64,000 nt of DNA from Flavobacterium laiguense (GTDB lineage Bacteria; Bacteroidota; Bacteroidia; Flavobacteriales; Flavobacteriaceae): positions 33,796 through 97,795 of the forward strand of contig NZ_QCZH01000013.1 of assembly GCF_003097655.1 (NCBI RefSeq). Reading direction: 5' to 3'. The notes under the pieces are model-generated. The model made no database searches. It was not told the DNA's origin and worked only from the letters and a program-made list of their open reading frames with translations. The translations under genes were made by a program, and so were the position numbers. Positions 28,976 through 37,578 of the stretch are shown piece by piece. Positions within the stretch are counted from its first letter, which is position 1; every line of letters starts with the position of its first letter.

Positions 28976-29770
28976 ATGAAACAATTCATTGACCAAATCG
29001 GCACTTCCCATTCTTTTGAAACATCGCCTAAGCGAATCGTTTCTCTTGTACCTTCCCAAACGGAATTATTATATGATTTAGGCTTAGAAGAAAATATAGT
29101 TGGGATTACCAAGTTTTGTGTGCATCCCTATCATTTTAAATCGACTAAAAAAATAGTTGGTGGTACCAAGAATGTGCATTATGACAGAATCCGTTTATTG
29201 GAACCGGATATTATCATTTGCAATAAAGAGGAGAATACTCAAGAAATAGTAGCCGAATTGCGTAAAATTTGTTCGGTTTGGGTAACGAATATTGCGACTA
29301 TTGAAGATAACTTTCAGATGATTACTGATTTTGGCCAGATTTTCGACCGAAGAACCGAAGCCAGGAAATGGAACGACAAATTGGCTTTTGCCTTGAGCGA
29401 TTTTAAAAACTTCATCGCAGCTATTCCAGTTAAGAAAGTTGCCTATTTTATTTGGAAAAAACCGTATATGGTGGCTGGTTCGGGGACTTTTATAGATGAA
29501 TTATTGAAACTGAACCATTTTCAAAATCATTTCGCTTCTAAAGAACGTTATCCCGAAATTGAACTCGAAAAAATGGAAGAGGAAGGGAATCTGGATTTGG
29601 TTTTACTTTCTTCCGAACCGTTTCCGTTCAAAGCCGAAGACGGTTATGAAATTGCAAGATCTACCGAGAATGCCAAAGCTATTTTGGTAGATGGCGAAAT
29701 GTTCTCTTGGCATGGAAGCAGATTACTTAAGGCTTTTGATTATTTTAAGTATTTGCACGGAAGTATTTAG
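28976..29770 (+). CDS. BtuF-like helical-backbone metal-chelate binding protein without signal peptide
   Basis: Class III substrate-binding fold (BtuF/FhuD type), 264 residues. The opening PKRIVSLVPSQTELLYDLGL and the later LEPDIIICNKEE are typical of the cobalamin or heme/siderophore-binding family. The sequence starts MKQFIDQIGTSHSFETSPKR with no hydrophobic signal or lipobox, so as written the protein would stay in the cytoplasm. Upstream DNA offers no in-frame extension encoding a signal. No ABC permease or ATPase gene is adjacent. Many flavobacterial genomes carry this orphan form; it could be a cytoplasmic cobamide-binding protein, but the ligand is not shown by the sequence. Confidence 0.8.
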   Translation: MKQFIDQIGTSHSFETSPKRIVSLVPSQTELLYDLGLEENIVGITKFCVHPYHFKSTKKIVGGTKNVHYDRIRLLEPDIIICNKEENTQEIVAELRKICSVWVTNIATIEDNFQMITDFGQIFDRRTEARKWNDKLAFALSDFKNFIAAIPVKKVAYFIWKKPYMVAGSGTFIDELLKLNHFQNHFASKERYPEIELEKMEEEGNLDLVLLSSEPFPFKAEDGYEIARSTENAKAILVDGEMFSWHGSRLLKAFDYFKYLHGSI

Positions 29771-29858
29771 ATGTCAAAAGAATCTAAAGAGTCAAAAAAT
29801 GGAAAGTCTAAGAGTCCAAGAAATCTAACAATCTAAGAAGTCTAATGTATCTAAGGTG
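29771..29858. repeat. Degenerate short tandem repeat (about 9-10 bases)
   Basis: Between the BtuF-like gene and the TonB receptor stop, the units AGTCTAAGA, AATCTAACA, AATCTAAGA, AGTCTAATG and ATCTAAGGT follow one another. This is low-complexity intergenic sequence without a coding pattern. Confidence 0.55.
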
Positions 29859-29859
29859 T

Positions 29860-32337
29860 CTAAAAAACAAATTCCAAAGTAGTATAGAAAGTTCTTTGGT
29901 CAGACGGGATAATTCCGGGTCCAGGATAACCAGTAGCTCTTCGGGTAAAATAACTGTTGTTTGTAAAGTTGGTAATTCCAGCTTCCAGTTTAAATTTTTT
30001 CCAACGGTATGAGGTCGAAATATCGGCTACATAATAGGCAGGGATTTGACCAAATATCCCATAGGTATTGTCATTTACATCTGTTTTACTGTTGTTGGCA
30101 TCTGTAAATTGTGAAGAAACATACGTGAATTGTAGACTTGTCATAAAGTTTTTATACCCAATACCCGTTCCTGATTTGATGTTGTAAAGTGGTACAAATT
30201 CTACTTTATTTCCTTCTATATTTGGAGCATCCGATTTTAAATATTCAGAATCCGTAAGAGCAACATTCGAGAAGACATTCCACACAAAGTCTTCTTTTTC
30301 TTCAAAAAAAGTTTTGCTTACACTCCAATCAAACATCGTTTCAAAACCATACGTTATTGCTGTTCCTATATTGGCGCGATAGCGAACAATAGCTGCGGAA
30401 CCATTCGGGTTTTTAGTTTCGTATTCGCCTATTTTATCATTGTAGTATAAAGCGTATGCACTGGCATCAAAAGTTACTTTGTTGTTTATTTGTCCTCGAA
30501 TTCCGACATCAGAGGTAAATCCTTTTTCGTCTGTAATATTGGGATCAATGACTTGACTTGGTGAAACGGTTCGGATATCATTGAAGGTTACCGAACGATA
30601 ATTTTGTGATAGGTTACCGTAAAACTCGATTCGGTTTTGAGGTTTGTAACTCAATCCAATTCCTAATAAAACAATGTTCCTGTCTTTGATATTGTCTTCG
30701 TATATGGTTTCGTCCAGAATCACATTTCCAGCTAAATCTAAATTTATTTTGCGGTAGGAACCGATTGCTTGTGTTTTTATTTTTTCGAATCGAAATCCCG
30801 GTGTTACCGAAAAACGAGGTGTTAATTTGAAAATATTTTCTCCAAAAACGGCAAAATTCAAATTTGGAAAAGTATAATCGGATTGGTAGGGATAAAACGG
30901 AAATTCGGCATTGGCAAGATTGAAATTGGCATCACTTCCAGAACTTCCGGGGCCTTGGATTCCTGTGTTTCTAGATTGGTAATATTTGGCTCCAATCAAG
31001 AAAGCACTTGTGTTATCGTTGATTTTGTACTGTTTCAAATATCGTGCTTCGGTACCCCAATTGACAAAATCACCTAAAATTAAATCGCGTACTGTTCCTT
31101 CAATGTCTGGATTTGAAACTCGATTCGAGCGGAAGCCTACTGCCTTGCGACTCGCATCCAAACCAAATAATTGCAAGGAGAAATCGGCATTGTTATCAAA
31201 TTTATGTTTGAAGCGTAACGCAAATAAATTCCAGTTTACGGCAAACCAATTTCGGGCTCTATTGCTTTGGGTTGGGTCTTCATTAAACATTTTGTCCGTT
31301 AGACCACCCGCTTGTTGTGCCAGATAATCGAAATAGGTATAATCAAAATGTAAGGATGTTTTTGGAGTAAACTGATAGTTTAAATTGGCGAAATAATTGT
31401 TACTTTTAAATTCAGAATTGGGCCTGAAACCATCTCCTTTCTTAAAATTATAAAAGGTATAATAACTGAATTTTCCGTTGGTTCCGCTCAATGAACTGAA
31501 ATTGGTGTATAAATTATAAGAGCCAAGAGTGTTTCTGGTGACAAATTCTATTGGTTTTGTGCTTGGTGTTTTGGTTTTGAAATTGACCAATCCACCGAAT
31601 TGTGTTCCGTATTGCAAGGAGGCTGCTCCACGCACCACTTGAATTTCCTCTAATGCTTCGGTTGGAGTAGCATAATAACTTTCGGGGTAACCCAAAACAT
31701 CAGCACTGATGTCATACCCGTTTTGGCGTGTGTTGAAATTGGAAGTTCTATTGGGATTTAATCCACGACCACCAATGCTCAATTGTAAACCACCATCCGA
31801 ACTTTCGTTTATGGTTAGCCCCACAACTTGTGCAAATATCTGACGGGCATTATTGGTGGCTTTATTGGCCGTTAATTTGTTAATGGAAATTACCTCTGTT
31901 TTTTTTCCGGCATAAATTGCCGTTTCGTCTATGTCTTTTAATTTATTGAGTGCGAATATTTTCTCTTTTTGTTTACGGATTACTACTTCTGAAAGGTTTG
32001 TCACTTTGTCTAAAATAATAATAACATTTTCATCAGATGTTGAAAGTGTTTTTTCTAAAATAGAAAAGCTTTCTTTGTAGAAAACAAGATCATAGCTTCC
32101 TGATTTTTCAAGTTCTAAAGAAAATTCTCCTTCCGAGTTTGAAAATGATTTTGTTCCAGATGTTTTATTGTATATTTCAACAGCAGGGACTGTTTTTCCA
32201 TAATTGGATGTAATTATCCCGACTATTTTTGTTTGGGCAATGCTATTGGAAGATGCAAACAGTAAGACCGAATAGACGATTATTTTATATGATAAATTCC
32301 CAAATATTTTCTTTTGCATGCTTTTTGTGATTTTCAT
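29860..32337 (-). CDS. TonB-dependent receptor with carboxypeptidase-like domain (FecA-like)
   Basis: Outer-membrane receptor of about 825 residues. A signal peptide with a hydrophobic core and the end SNSIAQT is followed by a carboxypeptidase regulatory-like domain (~35-115; KIVGIITSNYGKTVPAVEIY). A plug (~130-260; EALEEIQVVRGAASLQYGTQFGG) and a barrel ending in TLEFVF complete it. Its plug resembles FecA-type iron-dicitrate receptors (GGRGLNPNRTSNFNTRQNGY). The frame opens at 32406, but the first 23 codons overlap the hairpin at 32380-32418, and MKITKSMQKKIFGNL at 32337 is a better start. It lies downstream of an imelysin and a DUF4856 gene on the same strand, so an iron-related role is likely. 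Confidence 0.9.
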   Translation of the reverse strand: MKITKSMQKKIFGNLSYKIIVYSVLLFASSNSIAQTKIVGIITSNYGKTVPAVEIYNKTSGTKSFSNSEGEFSLELEKSGSYDLVFYKESFSILEKTLSTSDENVIIILDKVTNLSEVVIRKQKEKIFALNKLKDIDETAIYAGKKTEVISINKLTANKATNNARQIFAQVVGLTINESSDGGLQLSIGGRGLNPNRTSNFNTRQNGYDISADVLGYPESYYATPTEALEEIQVVRGAASLQYGTQFGGLVNFKTKTPSTKPIEFVTRNTLGSYNLYTNFSSLSGTNGKFSYYTFYNFKKGDGFRPNSEFKSNNYFANLNYQFTPKTSLHFDYTYFDYLAQQAGGLTDKMFNEDPTQSNRARNWFAVNWNLFALRFKHKFDNNADFSLQLFGLDASRKAVGFRSNRVSNPDIEGTVRDLILGDFVNWGTEARYLKQYKINDNTSAFLIGAKYYQSRNTGIQGPGSSGSDANFNLANAEFPFYPYQSDYTFPNLNFAVFGENIFKLTPRFSVTPGFRFEKIKTQAIGSYRKINLDLAGNVILDETIYEDNIKDRNIVLLGIGLSYKPQNRIEFYGNLSQNYRSVTFNDIRTVSPSQVIDPNITDEKGFTSDVGIRGQINNKVTFDASAYALYYNDKIGEYETKNPNGSAAIVRYRANIGTAITYGFETMFDWSVSKTFFEEKEDFVWNVFSNVALTDSEYLKSDAPNIEGNKVEFVPLYNIKSGTGIGYKNFMTSLQFTYVSSQFTDANNSKTDVNDNTYGIFGQIPAYYVADISTSYRWKKFKLEAGITNFTNNSYFTRRATGYPGPGIIPSDQRTFYTTLEFVF

Positions 32338-32379
32338 TTTGTTCGCTCTATTGTGTACTTGTGTTGTTTTGAATACTAA

Positions 32380-32418
32380 ATATCCCAACTTTGAAATAGG
32401 TGTCAAAAGTTGGGATAT
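32380..32418 (-). terminator. Hairpin between the imelysin gene and the TonB receptor
   Basis: A 13-base stem, ATATCCCAACTTT / AAAGTTGGGATAT. It sits 26 bases after the imelysin stop on the minus strand and just before the receptor start. It lacks a strong T-tract in that direction, so it may attenuate rather than fully stop transcription. Confidence 0.55.
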
Positions 32419-32443
32419 TTTTATATGGGGTGTATGCTATTCA

Positions 32444-33559
32444 TTAATCACCATCACCATCTACATAATCTATTGTGATTTTTAATGATTGCATCATATC
32501 AAGTTTTACGTTGATAACATTTTGCTGAAGCGCATCATAAGCAGCAATCATTTTTGAATTGTCGGCGTTTATTTGTTGTGAAAAACTGCCGGTTAAAGAG
32601 TTGTTTACAATGTTGATAGCGGCATACTGATTGTTTATGATGTCGCTTATTTTTTGATTGTTTTTGGTTGCATTCAAAAAGTCTAAGTAGGTTTTTAGTC
32701 CTTCTCCGGTTGTTGTTGTGTTAAAATGTTTTCCATTAAAAAAATCTTGACTTGCTTTTACAGCAGCATTCAATAACTCTTTTGAGACATCATTTTTATA
32801 AAACCCTTCTACTTTTTCTGGATATTTAACGCCACTTGAAAATACTCCCGCTGGAATTCCTATTTTACCGGTACGAATGTCTTTTTCTAGATTTTTGACA
32901 AAAAGATTTGTTGTTTTGTTTACGGAGCTGCTGACAGAAGTACCGTTATTTGCAATGTAACTATTTCTGTAACCAGAATTCCAGTCTGTTATTACAGCAT
33001 CAGCATTTGTTTTTAGTCTACTTACAACGGCTGTTAAATACTGTTTGTAATTGCTTGCATTTGCATTCGTATCATAAAAAGAAACGATTGCAACGTCATT
33101 TGCACCCAAACCATTAATTAAATAATCCAATGCAGGAAAACCCTGTTTGTCAAATTGAGATAGCAAAGATAAATTGTAAACTCCGGTAGCAATATTCGAT
33201 TCTATACCAGTTGTACTTGTAGGATAGGTGTTTGAAGCTGAATTTAGATAGATTTCCTCAGCTTTACCAAAATTATACATGGCTATGTATTGGTAGGCTT
33301 TGTAGGCTTCAAGCCAAGAAGCTCTAAGTGTTTGAAGATTTGCTTCTGTTGGGGTAGTTGTAAAAGTATTGCTATTTGTTACTACTATTTGAAGTTTTAC
33401 CTTATAGTTTTCATAACTTGGAATAATGATGTTATCTGCCCAGTTGGTTAACAATGCGGTTCTGTTATAATTGTCCCCATCAGCATTGCTATTCTCCCCA
33501 TTTGATGAACAAGCAGCTATAAAGGCTACAAAACTTATAATTAATAGTATTTTTTTCAT
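32444..33559 (-). CDS. Imelysin-family lipoprotein
   Basis: Surface or periplasmic lipoprotein of 371 residues from MKKILLIISFVAFIAACSS, with a lipobox cysteine near residue 17. The rest is the helical imelysin fold: NTFTTTPTEANLQTLRASWLEAYKAYQ near residue 70 and FPALDYLINGLG near 145 are conserved in the family. Imelysin proteins (also called ICMP or IrpA-like) are encoded with iron-uptake receptors and are thought to bind iron or heme-related cargo; the peptidase activity once proposed is doubtful. The frame is open four codons further upstream, but the lipoprotein signal fits 33559. The neighbours are a TonB receptor downstream and a DUF4856 lipoprotein upstream. Confidence 0.9.
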   Translation of the reverse strand: MKKILLIISFVAFIAACSSNGENSNADGDNYNRTALLTNWADNIIIPSYENYKVKLQIVVTNSNTFTTTPTEANLQTLRASWLEAYKAYQYIAMYNFGKAEEIYLNSASNTYPTSTTGIESNIATGVYNLSLLSQFDKQGFPALDYLINGLGANDVAIVSFYDTNANASNYKQYLTAVVSRLKTNADAVITDWNSGYRNSYIANNGTSVSSSVNKTTNLFVKNLEKDIRTGKIGIPAGVFSSGVKYPEKVEGFYKNDVSKELLNAAVKASQDFFNGKHFNTTTTGEGLKTYLDFLNATKNNQKISDIINNQYAAINIVNNSLTGSFSQQINADNSKMIAAYDALQQNVINVKLDMMQSLKITIDYVDGDGD

Positions 33560-33680
33560 GTGTAGTATCATTTATTATGTTAACCTAAAACTTTCAGAAG
33601 ATACCACCCTATTTTAAATTCAAATTTACTTTTGCAATTATGGTGATTTCCTGCTTTTTAAAATTTGCACAAAAATACAA

Positions 33681-33710
33681 AAAGCAAGAGAAGTTTCCTT
33701 CTCTTGCTTT
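33681..33710 (-). terminator. Terminator after the DUF4856 gene
   Basis: A 13-base stem, AAAGCAAGAGAAG / CTTCTCTTGCTTT, followed by TTTGTATTTTTG on the minus strand, 14 bases after the stop at 33724. Confidence 0.85.
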
Positions 33711-33723
33711 GTTTTTTATAGAA

Positions 33724-34953
33724 TTAATTTACTGTTGAAGCTTGTGCTACAGTAAAACCAAATTTTGTTGCAATTTGGGCAGATATTGCGTCCAGTTTTG
33801 CTCCTAGAGTATCAATAGCCCATAATCCATTTGTTCCGCTTGTAAGTGATGATAACATGGTATCAACTTCTGTTTTAGAGAAATAAGGATTATTCGTTCC
33901 TTGTTTATTGGTGTATCGCAAGCACATAATAAAACCGTATGCTTCGGATAAAGCGTGAAATGCTTTTGCACCCTTATCAGTAGTTAATTTTCCTTTCCCT
34001 TCTTGAAGATAAAATACAGCTCTTACTGCGGGTACCAATGCTAATTTAGCTTTGATGATGTCGATTTGGGCATCACGTGTCGCATAATCGTTGGCAACAA
34101 TTGCAGCTCTACCTTTACGGAAAGCCAATTCAATATCTGCTTTAAGGGTGTTAAAATCGGCATCAGCATTAACTTGATTGATATAACTACTCCAAAATTT
34201 ATAAACAGCTGGTGTAACGGCTAGATTATCTGCTCCGTAGATGTAACCATACGCTTCATCCCAGTTATGCTCCATTGTGGTGTATGTCTTACCGGCTTCC
34301 AAAACTTTATTGGTATTATTGGCTTTGTTTGTCCCTTCGTCTAATTTATTTAAACTTAAATAAGTATTGGAAACTTGATCCAAATGGTTAGCTCCCATCA
34401 TTCCTTTTAATAGAATTTGTTGTGGTTCTAATCCATTGGCTGCAAATAATCGTTTGCTGGTTCCATCTAGATAAACACCTGCAACACCTTCAGAAGCTAA
34501 GTTTCCTTGACTGGCAGCCTTAGCATTATCAAATTGCATTTCGAATAGTTCACGAACACTTACTTGCTCGGCAATTGAACCGCCACCTTGATATAATGAG
34601 AAATAATCTTTTGAAGCGGCTGTTTTGTCTTTTAATTGTTTTCCTGAAGTATTCAAGCCTGTACCTGTAAAACGGTTGTTGGTATTAATATACATTTCAG
34701 ACAAAACGGCATCATCGGCCACCGTACCGTTTGTTGCAGCTGTTTTGAAATAGTTCCCCATTTCATCAAGCATTAGTAAACGACTGGTTTGTCCTGAATA
34801 ATCTACAGTTGTCGCTGCATTTCTTTCAAAAGCATAGGTTGTTGGAACCGTGTAGTTGAAAGTTTCTTTGGATTCGTTATCGTCATTAGAGCAAGAAGTA
34901 ATTGCTAAAAGAAGTATTGGTAAAGCGGAAAGAGATAATTTTCTAAAATTCAT
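33724..34953 (-). CDS. DUF4856 lipoprotein
   Basis: Lipoprotein of 409 residues with the signal MNFRKLSLSALPILLLAITS before the lipid-bearing cysteine. The body is alpha-helical and matches the DUF4856 family as I recognise it (YAFERNAATTVDYSGQTSRL, TMEHNWDEAYGYIYG, VRAVFYLQEGKGKL). Members are usually encoded next to imelysin and TonB-receptor genes and are imelysin-like in fold; a role in iron acquisition is inferred from context only. A perfect promoter and a Fur-like palindrome stand 37-86 bases upstream, and a strong terminator follows, so iron repression and a mostly separate transcript are likely. Confidence 0.85.
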   Translation of the reverse strand: MNFRKLSLSALPILLLAITSCSNDDNESKETFNYTVPTTYAFERNAATTVDYSGQTSRLLMLDEMGNYFKTAATNGTVADDAVLSEMYINTNNRFTGTGLNTSGKQLKDKTAASKDYFSLYQGGGSIAEQVSVRELFEMQFDNAKAASQGNLASEGVAGVYLDGTSKRLFAANGLEPQQILLKGMMGANHLDQVSNTYLSLNKLDEGTNKANNTNKVLEAGKTYTTMEHNWDEAYGYIYGADNLAVTPAVYKFWSSYINQVNADADFNTLKADIELAFRKGRAAIVANDYATRDAQIDIIKAKLALVPAVRAVFYLQEGKGKLTTDKGAKAFHALSEAYGFIMCLRYTNKQGTNNPYFSKTEVDTMLSSLTSGTNGLWAIDTLGAKLDAISAQIATKFGFTVAQASTVN

Positions 34954-34989
34954 TTTTGATTAATTTAGATTGAATTAAAATAATTTTTG

Positions 34990-35019
34990 CAAATATAAGA
35001 ACCTATTTTGAATTGTCAA
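34990..35019 (-). promoter_or_regulatory. Promoter of the DUF4856 gene
   Basis: On the minus strand TTG (35017-35019), 19 bases, then TATATTTG (34990-34997): an exact Bacteroidetes -33/-7 pair. Confidence 0.75.
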
Positions 35020-35022
35020 ATG

Positions 35023-35039
35023 TTATTTAGAATAAATAA
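35023..35039. promoter_or_regulatory. Fur-like palindromic operator upstream of the DUF4856 gene
   Basis: TTATTTAGAATAAATAA, a 7-3-7 inverted repeat three bases upstream of the -33 element. It is identical in its core to the box at 18509 upstream of the siderophore receptor. Confidence 0.6.
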
Positions 35040-35114
35040 ACATAAATTTTTAACAAATTAATATTCAGTATTTTACATATGTTATGTTTCGGTAGAAGGG
35101 ATTAAAATAACAAT

Positions 35115-36077
35115 TTAGCGTAAAATTTTACTCGTAATTGCTTTATATATACTTACAAAAGGGAGAAATAGATTATTCGAAAACGATTCGTATTTTTTCT
35201 GAAGATCTTCCTCTTCACTAATTCCGAAATTTACTCTATCAACTTGTTTGGAACGTAATAAGGTTCCAAACATCCAATCCCAAAGAGCTAGTTTTGAACC
35301 CATATTGTGATCATAATGTTCTGGATGGTTGCTATGATGTATTTGGTGTTGGTAAGGACTCATGAAAACATATTCAATCCAATTGAAGTATTTTAGTTTA
35401 ACGCTGGAATGACGTAAGTTGGCTCCCAAAAAAAGAAATAAAAAGGATAAAACGTTTATTCCTAAAAAAGTAATAGCACTAACTTGATGACCCGATAAGT
35501 AATCAAAAATACCCATTACAACTCCAAAAACTAGTGTTTCTTTTATGTTAACTAAGATAAGTTCTACCGGATGTATTCGATACTGAGTTACTGGATTGAG
35601 AGATGTAGCTGCATGATGTATTTTGTGAAATTCCCACAAAAACTCAAATCGGTGCATTACGTAATGGATGATGTAAGTAGTTAAATCTCCTAATAAGGTA
35701 ATGGCTATGGTATAATACACTAAAGTTTCGGTTTTGCTTAGAGTAAAAGTTTCGTAACCAAATGTTCGAGCCAAATAATCATCGGTATGAAAAGCCAAAT
35801 AAAAACCAAAAGTAAGATAGGGGCCAATAAGCAATACTTTGATAATGCTATTAAAAAACAACATCATGTAGTCAATTTTTGCCGATTTGCTTAACCAAGT
35901 TCTTTTATTTAAGATGTAATTAAAAAACGAGCCCTTTTGTTTGGTTTTATAATACACAAAATAAGCAATTGTAGCAGATGAAATGAAGTAAAGGTAATAC
36001 AGACGGTTGTCTGCATCCGTAAAATTACTCAAAGTAACTTCAATCACTTCTTTTAATGTTTGGAAAACTTCGGTCAT
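35115..36077 (-). CDS. Sterol desaturase-family (fatty acid hydroxylase superfamily) membrane protein
   Basis: Integral membrane di-iron protein of 320 residues. The histidine clusters are visible as HYVMHRFEFLWEFHKIHHAA and HQIHHSNHPEHYDHN, with TQYRIHPVE between them. Four to five hydrophobic helices surround these boxes. The family hydroxylates or desaturates lipids; the substrate here is unknown. Its position inside an iron-uptake-like island, divergent from the imelysin/di-heme pseudogene and sharing an upstream region with Fur-like boxes, suggests iron-dependent expression, which is an inference. The start MTEVFQTLKEVIEVTLSN gives a short amphipathic N-terminus before the first helix. 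Confidence 0.9.
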   Translation of the reverse strand: MTEVFQTLKEVIEVTLSNFTDADNRLYYLYFISSATIAYFVYYKTKQKGSFFNYILNKRTWLSKSAKIDYMMLFFNSIIKVLLIGPYLTFGFYLAFHTDDYLARTFGYETFTLSKTETLVYYTIAITLLGDLTTYIIHYVMHRFEFLWEFHKIHHAATSLNPVTQYRIHPVELILVNIKETLVFGVVMGIFDYLSGHQVSAITFLGINVLSFLFLFLGANLRHSSVKLKYFNWIEYVFMSPYQHQIHHSNHPEHYDHNMGSKLALWDWMFGTLLRSKQVDRVNFGISEEEDLQKKYESFSNNLFLPFVSIYKAITSKILR

Positions 36078-36226
36078 TGCACTTGTTTTTACAATTAGCT
36101 GCTAATTTTAAGTAATAGTGATTTATACAACTGTCATTTTTTAGCAAAAAAATATCTGTCATTATTTGTGACCAAACAAGCAGAATATTTTGCAAATATA
36201 TAAATCAGTATTATATGTAGAACGGC

Positions 36227-36302
36227 TATTTAAAATAAATCTAAATAAATTTGATATTTTAACAAAACTTTTTATTTTTTCTTAAATTAATTCTAAATAA
36301 AA
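36227..36302. promoter_or_regulatory. Fur-like boxes in the divergent region before the imelysin/di-heme pseudogene
   Basis: TATTTAAAATAAAT followed by CTAAATAAAT (36227-36250), and TTAATTCTAAATAAA (36288-36302), repeat the ATTTAGAATAAAT-type core found at 18509, 18572 and 35023. They lie just upstream of the pseudogene ATG and within the leader region of the divergent desaturase gene. Confidence 0.5.
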
Positions 36303-36307
36303 ACAAC

Positions 36308-37397
36308 ATGAACAAATTGCTTTTAAGATTTTTCCTAATTATAACCGTTGCTTTTTTTGTCACTTCTTGCAATAATGAAGATGATAAGAATTCGAATGTT
36401 ACCAAAAAACAAGTCATAGAAAATTATGCTAATATTGCTTACGAAAATTATAAAAAAGCTTACGATGATGTAGTAGTTTTAGAAACAGCCATCAATACTT
36501 TTACCACAACACCAACAGCTGCTAACTTTACAGCTGCTAAAACTGCTTGGAAAAATTCCGGAGAAAGTTACGGTATGGTCCATTAGCCAGTAATCTTAAA
36601 ATTTTACAAATAGTTGCCAATCAGATGATAGGAATGGGATTATTAGAAGCTATTCCAGAAAGTACGTTACTTGGTTTTGCCGATGAAAACGATACCAATA
36701 AAGATGGCATTTCAGGGAAATTGAATTATGTTCACGATGTAGCATCCAATTCCAAAAAAATAGGACGTTTTGGTTGGAAAGCCAATCAGTCCAATGTCCG
36801 TCAGCAAGTTGCAGCGGCTTTTTTGGGAGATATGGGAATTATTACGAGTTTGTTTCCAAATGAAAATGCGCCTTTTGGCGTAGATCTTACCGCTATTGCA
36901 AATGGAGGGACTCCAGAGATATCGGACATAAATTTTGAGCGAGTAGTATTGTATTCTAGTACGCTAGCCGTTCCCGCAAGAAGAAATTATGCAAAGCAAA
37001 GTGTATTAAAAGGTAAAAAAACTTTTGAGACTATAGGTTGTGCCAGTTGTCACATCCCAAAAATAAAAACAGGAAGTAATCATTTTATTGCAGCTTTGAG
37101 AAATCAAACGATTCGTCCCTATACGGATTTATTACGGCATGATATGGGCGCAGATTTAGCAGACAATACCCCCGATTTAAAGCCACAGGAATAGAATGGA
37201 GAACACAGCCTTTGTGGGGAATTGGGTTAATTGAAACGGTCAATAATCATACTAATTTAATGCACGACGGTAGAGCCAAAAGCGTTACCGAAGCGATTTT
37301 ATGGCATGGTGGAGAAGTTAAATCAGCTAAGGATAAATTCAAAAAATTGACTGCAACAGAACGAAGTGAGCTTTTAGAATTCATTAATTCACTTTAA
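36308..37397 (+). pseudogene. Chimeric pseudogene: imelysin N-terminus joined to C-terminal half of a di-heme (DUF1111) oxidase, plus a frameshift
   Basis: The first ~90 codons are an imelysin lipoprotein start (lipobox ...FFVTSCNN; then NTFTTTPTAANFTAAKTAWK and SYG, matching the intact imelysin). At 36568-36576 the reading switches frame into the C-terminal half of a DUF1111 di-heme thiol oxidase: YGPL, QMIGMGLLEAIPESTLLGFA, NKDGISGKLNYVHDV and heme site GCASCHIP. The junction sequence TACGGTATGG fits both SYG of imelysin and RYGP of the oxidase, as in a deletion between short matching sequences. A further one-base loss at about 37176-37182 breaks the frame; restoring it gives KATGIEWRTQPLWGIGLIE. 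The N-terminal heme motif of the oxidase is gone. Normally these are two full genes of about 350 and 450-500 residues. Confidence 0.88.
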
Positions 37398-37399
37398 TA

Positions 37400-37445
37400 G
37401 TTTTTTTATTCGGGCCTTCGACAGGCTCAGGCACCGAATAAAAAA
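37400..37445 (+). terminator. Terminator-like hairpin after the pseudogene
   Basis: Stem TTTTTTTATTCGG / CCGAATAAAAAAA enclosing GGCCTTCGACAGGCTCAGG, wording common in dispersed flavobacterial repeats. It begins 3 bases after the TAA. Confidence 0.55.
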
Positions 37446-37578
37446 AGAGCTTCACTGTAAAGGAAGTTCACTGAACACTGTTTAAAATAAAAATTGAGTG
37501 ATGTAATTTAGGGAGGGCTCTTTTTTCTTTAGATTGTATATTAGATATAAATGTATATTTTTACAGAAAAAAAACTAA

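Noticed and set aside
36547..37194. A stand-alone short oxidase gene starting at 36547
   Set aside because: The reading lacks a natural start, half the family length and one heme motif, and it is frameshifted before its end; it is better described as part of a chimeric pseudogene.
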